Source: an uncultured Cellvibrionales bacterium
GTDB taxonomy: Bacteria; Pseudomonadota; Gammaproteobacteria; Pseudomonadales; GM7GCV1
NCBI GenBank assembly: GCA_913063225.1
Contig: CAJXYP010000009.1
Location: 1 to 64,000, forward strand
Direction: 5' to 3'
DNA length: 64,000 nt
This document shows, one piece after another, positions 61,379 through 64,000 of the stretch. A program made the translations under genes and the position numbers. A model generated the notes under the pieces. That model searched no databases, had not been told where the DNA came from, and saw only the letters and a program-made list of their open reading frames with translations. Each line of letters opens with the position of its first letter. Positions within the stretch are counted from its first letter, which is position 1.

Positions 61379-63550
61379 CTATTGAGCCGCCAACGTCTTG
61401 CGTCCTTTAAGAAGATCCAAAAAATCAGCAAAAATATTCGCCGTTTCATTCAGCAAAGCTTCAGAAAGATCCGGATCGTTACTATCCTCTTCGACAGCGT
61501 CGGACCCATCAAAATCTATATCCTCCGTAGTCACGGAAGCAATTTCTTCTGATTCAGATTCAGGGTCCTCTAATGGAATACCCTTAGCAACCTTCCAGGT
61601 GTTTAGCAGATCTTCGTCTCGGGCTTCCCAGTAGTCGCGGTCGGTTTCGCGCTCATCCAAATTAAGCGAAATGGTCTTTCGGCCGCGGCGTTCATCGCTG
61701 GCGTCCAAAACACCCATCAAATAGATCAGGTCAGGATCAGTCTCCAACCGTTGCTCATGCAAGGCTACCAAATAAGGATAATGTGGTGAGTAGTCTTCGT
61801 AGGTTCGGTGCGGAATACCGCCAATTTCGTCCCATACCAGAGGGTTTTCATAAGAGCTTTCGCCTATGTCGTCTTCATCGTAAAAGCCAGGTAAAAAGAT
61901 ATCTGGCACTACGCCTTTGTGCTGGGTGCTTTCGCCGGTTATGCGATAGAACTTAGATTCAGTCAGTTTGATTTGACCTTCAGGTAAATCTTGTACGGTT
62001 TGAACCGTACCTTTACCAAAGCTTCGCGATCCAATAATTACTCCACGGTTGTAGTCTTGAATAGCCCCGGCAAAAATTTCAGAAGCAGATGCACTAAGGC
62101 GATCGATCAATACCATCAATGGGCCGGTATATTCCTGGCGGCTGCGAGCTCTTTGGTCACGATAAACATTGTTCTCAGAATCGCGGATTTGAACCACAGG
62201 GCCCGGGTCAACAAATAGATCCGTCAGGGTGGCAGATTCGAGCAGAGAACCACCGCCGTTATTGCGCAGATCAATAATTACTGCATCAACTTCCTGCTCC
62301 TGGAAATCTCGCAGGATCTTTCGCGTATCGTTAGTGGTGCTGCGGTAATCAGGGTCTCGATTACGCAGCGCTTCAAAATCTAAATAGAAAGAAGGGATAT
62401 CGATAACGCCAATACTGTAGCTTTCAATCCCTGTACCAACTTCAATAATCTCGCCTTTAGCGGCATTCTCTTCCAGCTTAACTTCGTCGCGCACTATAGT
62501 GATTACTGTGCGCTCTTCGCTCATTTCATCAGCATCCGCAGGTATAACCTTTAAGCGAACGGTGGATCCTTTTTCACCACGAATTCTGTCAACGACCTCA
62601 TCAAGCCTCCAGCCGACAATATCAATAAAGTCGCATTCCAAGCCTTCGCCAATTTCAACAATGCGGTCAGCCGCTGCTAGCTCGCCATTCAAGTCGGCCG
62701 GCCCGCCTGGGACCACGCTAATCACCTCAGTGAACTCTTCTTGAGTAGACAGCACCGCGCCAATGCCTTGCAGCGACAGCGACATATTTATATTGAAGTT
62801 TTCTGATTCTCGTGGAGAGAAATAATCGGTATGGGGGTCGTAAAGACGGGTTAGGGCATTGAAATAATATTCAGCGACATTACGAGCATTCTGCTGGCGC
62901 AGGTTGTTCTGTTGGGTGTGGTACCGGCGAATAAGCGCTTCGCGGGCTTCAGAATCTTCTTGGTCACTTAACTCCAGATTGAGCATGCCCAAGGTAAGAG
63001 TTTGTAGCCAAAGCTGTCCGGCTGCATCTGCATCTGTTGGCCAATCGATATCGTCCCTGTCGACAGGCAATGTCTCATCGGTGCTGTAATCAAATACAAA
63101 TTCAGGATCTTCCAATCGAGATAAAGTAATTTCGATTTGAGCCAGGGCACGGTCACGGTAGCGGTCGTAAATTTCTTTGGCCGCATACATATCGCCTTCT
63201 TCGGCTAGATCATCTAGCTGGTCAGAATACTTTTGCCGAAACTCCTGAACATCCGATTGCAACAAATAAGCATGAGCGGGGTCCAGATTCTGCAGATACT
63301 TTTCAAGCCAGAGCTTAGAAAGTGCATCATCAATCTCTATTTCGGCAAACGCCTGATTCGAAAGCACCTCTAATATTGCTCGCTGCGTAACGCCTTGGGC
63401 ACGTTCAAACTCAATGGGCTGAATCTCAGACACCGAGTTAACAATGGGAGCAGGACATTCTTCAACTGCATAAAGGGCAACAGGAAAAATTGAAACAAGA
63501 ACTAACAAAGGGGCAGATACCAGACGGCGCACGCTATATTTAGAAAACAT
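61379..63550 (-). CDS. prc: Tail-specific protease Prc (CtpA family, S41)
   Basis: 723 aa. Signal peptide at the N-terminus (SAPLLVLVSIFPVALYA). N-terminal domain, PDZ domain (FNINMSLSLQGIGAVLSTQE and VVPGGPADLNGELAAADRI), then the S41 core with IIDLRNNGGGSLLESATLTD, catalytic serine in LSASASEIFAGAIQDYNRG and lysine in GSRSFGKGTVQTV, and a C-terminal acidic tail ending in DLLKGRKTLAAQ. Prc trims periplasmic proteins, including PBP3, and degrades tagged proteins. Confidence 0.94.
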   Translation of the reverse strand: MFSKYSVRRLVSAPLLVLVSIFPVALYAVEECPAPIVNSVSEIQPIEFERAQGVTQRAILEVLSNQAFAEIEIDDALSKLWLEKYLQNLDPAHAYLLQSDVQEFRQKYSDQLDDLAEEGDMYAAKEIYDRYRDRALAQIEITLSRLEDPEFVFDYSTDETLPVDRDDIDWPTDADAAGQLWLQTLTLGMLNLELSDQEDSEAREALIRRYHTQQNNLRQQNARNVAEYYFNALTRLYDPHTDYFSPRESENFNINMSLSLQGIGAVLSTQEEFTEVISVVPGGPADLNGELAAADRIVEIGEGLECDFIDIVGWRLDEVVDRIRGEKGSTVRLKVIPADADEMSEERTVITIVRDEVKLEENAAKGEIIEVGTGIESYSIGVIDIPSFYLDFEALRNRDPDYRSTTNDTRKILRDFQEQEVDAVIIDLRNNGGGSLLESATLTDLFVDPGPVVQIRDSENNVYRDQRARSRQEYTGPLMVLIDRLSASASEIFAGAIQDYNRGVIIGSRSFGKGTVQTVQDLPEGQIKLTESKFYRITGESTQHKGVVPDIFLPGFYDEDDIGESSYENPLVWDEIGGIPHRTYEDYSPHYPYLVALHEQRLETDPDLIYLMGVLDASDERRGRKTISLNLDERETDRDYWEARDEDLLNTWKVAKGIPLEDPESESEEIASVTTEDIDFDGSDAVEEDSNDPDLSEALLNETANIFADFLDLLKGRKTLAAQ

Positions 63551-63689
63551 TAAAACTCACTATTTAGTAGTAATAAATCGTCAGACATAATGTAGCCAAG
63601 AGAGTTCGGCAGTGCAAATAACGAATTGTTAAGGACTGTATTTTTTTGCGGCTAGACCGCAGAGATTGGTCTCGATTTGGTTGCCAAAA

Positions 63690-63733
63690 GTAAAGAGCCA
63701 AAAGAACGCCGCGTGGCAGCAGAAATGGCTAAA
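63690..63733. repeat. Partial copy of the 61-kb element's right end
   Basis: AAAAGAACGCC, then GTGGCAGC-AGAAATGGCTAAA, matches the right end of the element at 61050-61307 (AAAAGAACGCC...GGCAATGGAAAAGGCTAAA). It lies between prc and the partial porin gene. Likely a broken or solo element end. Confidence 0.55.
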
Positions 63734-63801
63734 AATAACCTTCTATCAACAGAAGCGGTTTGCCGTCCAAATATAAGAAAATAAGATTTATGGCGCGGAA
63801 T

Positions 63802-64000
63802 CTATTCCAAAGATTCCCAAAACACAAATGCTATGGCCAGTCCAACACTAACATAATGATCAGTTTCAAAAAGCGGACTATCCCGATTTTCAATCCCCGA
63901 CAAGTTGTCATAACGCACATAACCCTTTAACCACCAATTATCGATACGGCGATCCAAGCCAACCTTAAAAAACGCACCGCTATAACCGCTCGACGCTTCA
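63802..64000 (-). CDS. MipA/OmpV-family outer membrane protein, C-terminal part (cut by window edge)
   Basis: 66 codons visible up to the TAG stop at 63804-63802, open at the right edge. Alternating beta-strand pattern with WWLKGYVRYDNLSGIENRD and SPLFETDHYVSVGLAIAFVF followed by WESLE, which matches the C-terminal end of MipA/OmpV barrels (aromatic near the end). Probably an outer-membrane barrel; no more can be said. Confidence 0.75.
   Translation of the reverse strand, partial: EASSGYSGAFFKVGLDRRIDNWWLKGYVRYDNLSGIENRDSPLFETDHYVSVGLAIAFVFWESLE

Noticed and set aside
1..64000. CRISPR arrays, rRNA, tRNA genes, prophage or intact insertion sequences
   Set aside because: No regularly spaced repeats, no rRNA-like or tRNA-like segments and no transposase or integrase motifs were recognised by eye; a covariance-model scan would be needed to exclude a tRNA or small RNA fully.

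Overview
The window looks like chromosome of a marine-type gammaproteobacterium from the Pseudomonadales/Cellvibrionales side of the class. This rests on gene content. A topA-DUF6586-small ORF-lexA block, a bioBFHCD operon divergent from birA, and a class II ribonucleotide reductase split into NrdJa and NrdJb all resemble Pseudomonas relatives, and an AddAB-like helicase/nuclease pair is present. Coding density is high, almost all genes are housekeeping, and no rRNA, tRNA, CRISPR array, prophage or transposase gene was recognised. The species cannot be named from sequence alone.

Layout. 1-6.8 kb: partial RND/MMPL exporter with its TetR regulator, then slyD, a GST-family gene and a YgjP-like metallopeptidase, a bile-acid symporter, two unknown genes and a DAHP synthase. 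6.9-13.8 kb: murI-addB-addA, overlapping on the minus strand. 14-20.8 kb: a cyclic-nucleotide-binding protein, rmuC, VanZ-like protein, a GC-rich SDR gene that looks acquired, trmA, a glycine-zipper lipoprotein, a rhodanese-like protein, tusE and a Bax-inhibitor-1 protein. 20.9-27.8 kb: a six-gene moxR-DUF58-DUF4381-batA-batBC-batD operon. 28.1-34.9 kb: pyrD, rlmKL, a glutaredoxin-like gene, tatD, slt and a small membrane protein. 35-41.5 kb: topA, DUF6586, a small conserved gene, lexA with an SOS box at its start codon, a MATE exporter, an inverted-repeat element and trmH. 41.5-48.4 kb: birA, a BirA operator, bioBFHCD and a diguanylate cyclase. 48.4-57.2 kb: carbonic anhydrase, a giant one-chain biotin carboxylase/carboxyltransferase (1515 aa) and nrdJa/nrdJb behind a candidate NrdR box pair. 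57.4-64 kb: xthA, brnT-brnA, two small paralogous membrane proteins, gpmA, prc and a partial MipA/OmpV porin-like gene.

Functional links. Biotin synthesis and BirA feed the biotin-dependent mega-carboxylase a few kilobases away, and carbonic anhydrase next to it handles bicarbonate, its co-substrate. LexA, AddAB, RmuC, ExoIII, TopA and NrdJ form a DNA repair and precursor set. The most unusual items are the carboxylase with domain order CT-CT-BC-BCCP and a roughly 370-residue unassigned linker; two non-coding inverted-repeat (MITE-like) elements at about 40.43-40.69 and 61.05-61.31 kb, the second related to scattered small palindromes; a GST gene whose conserved N-terminus lies upstream of any standard start codon; and a possible 55-codon gene coupled between nrdJa and nrdJb.
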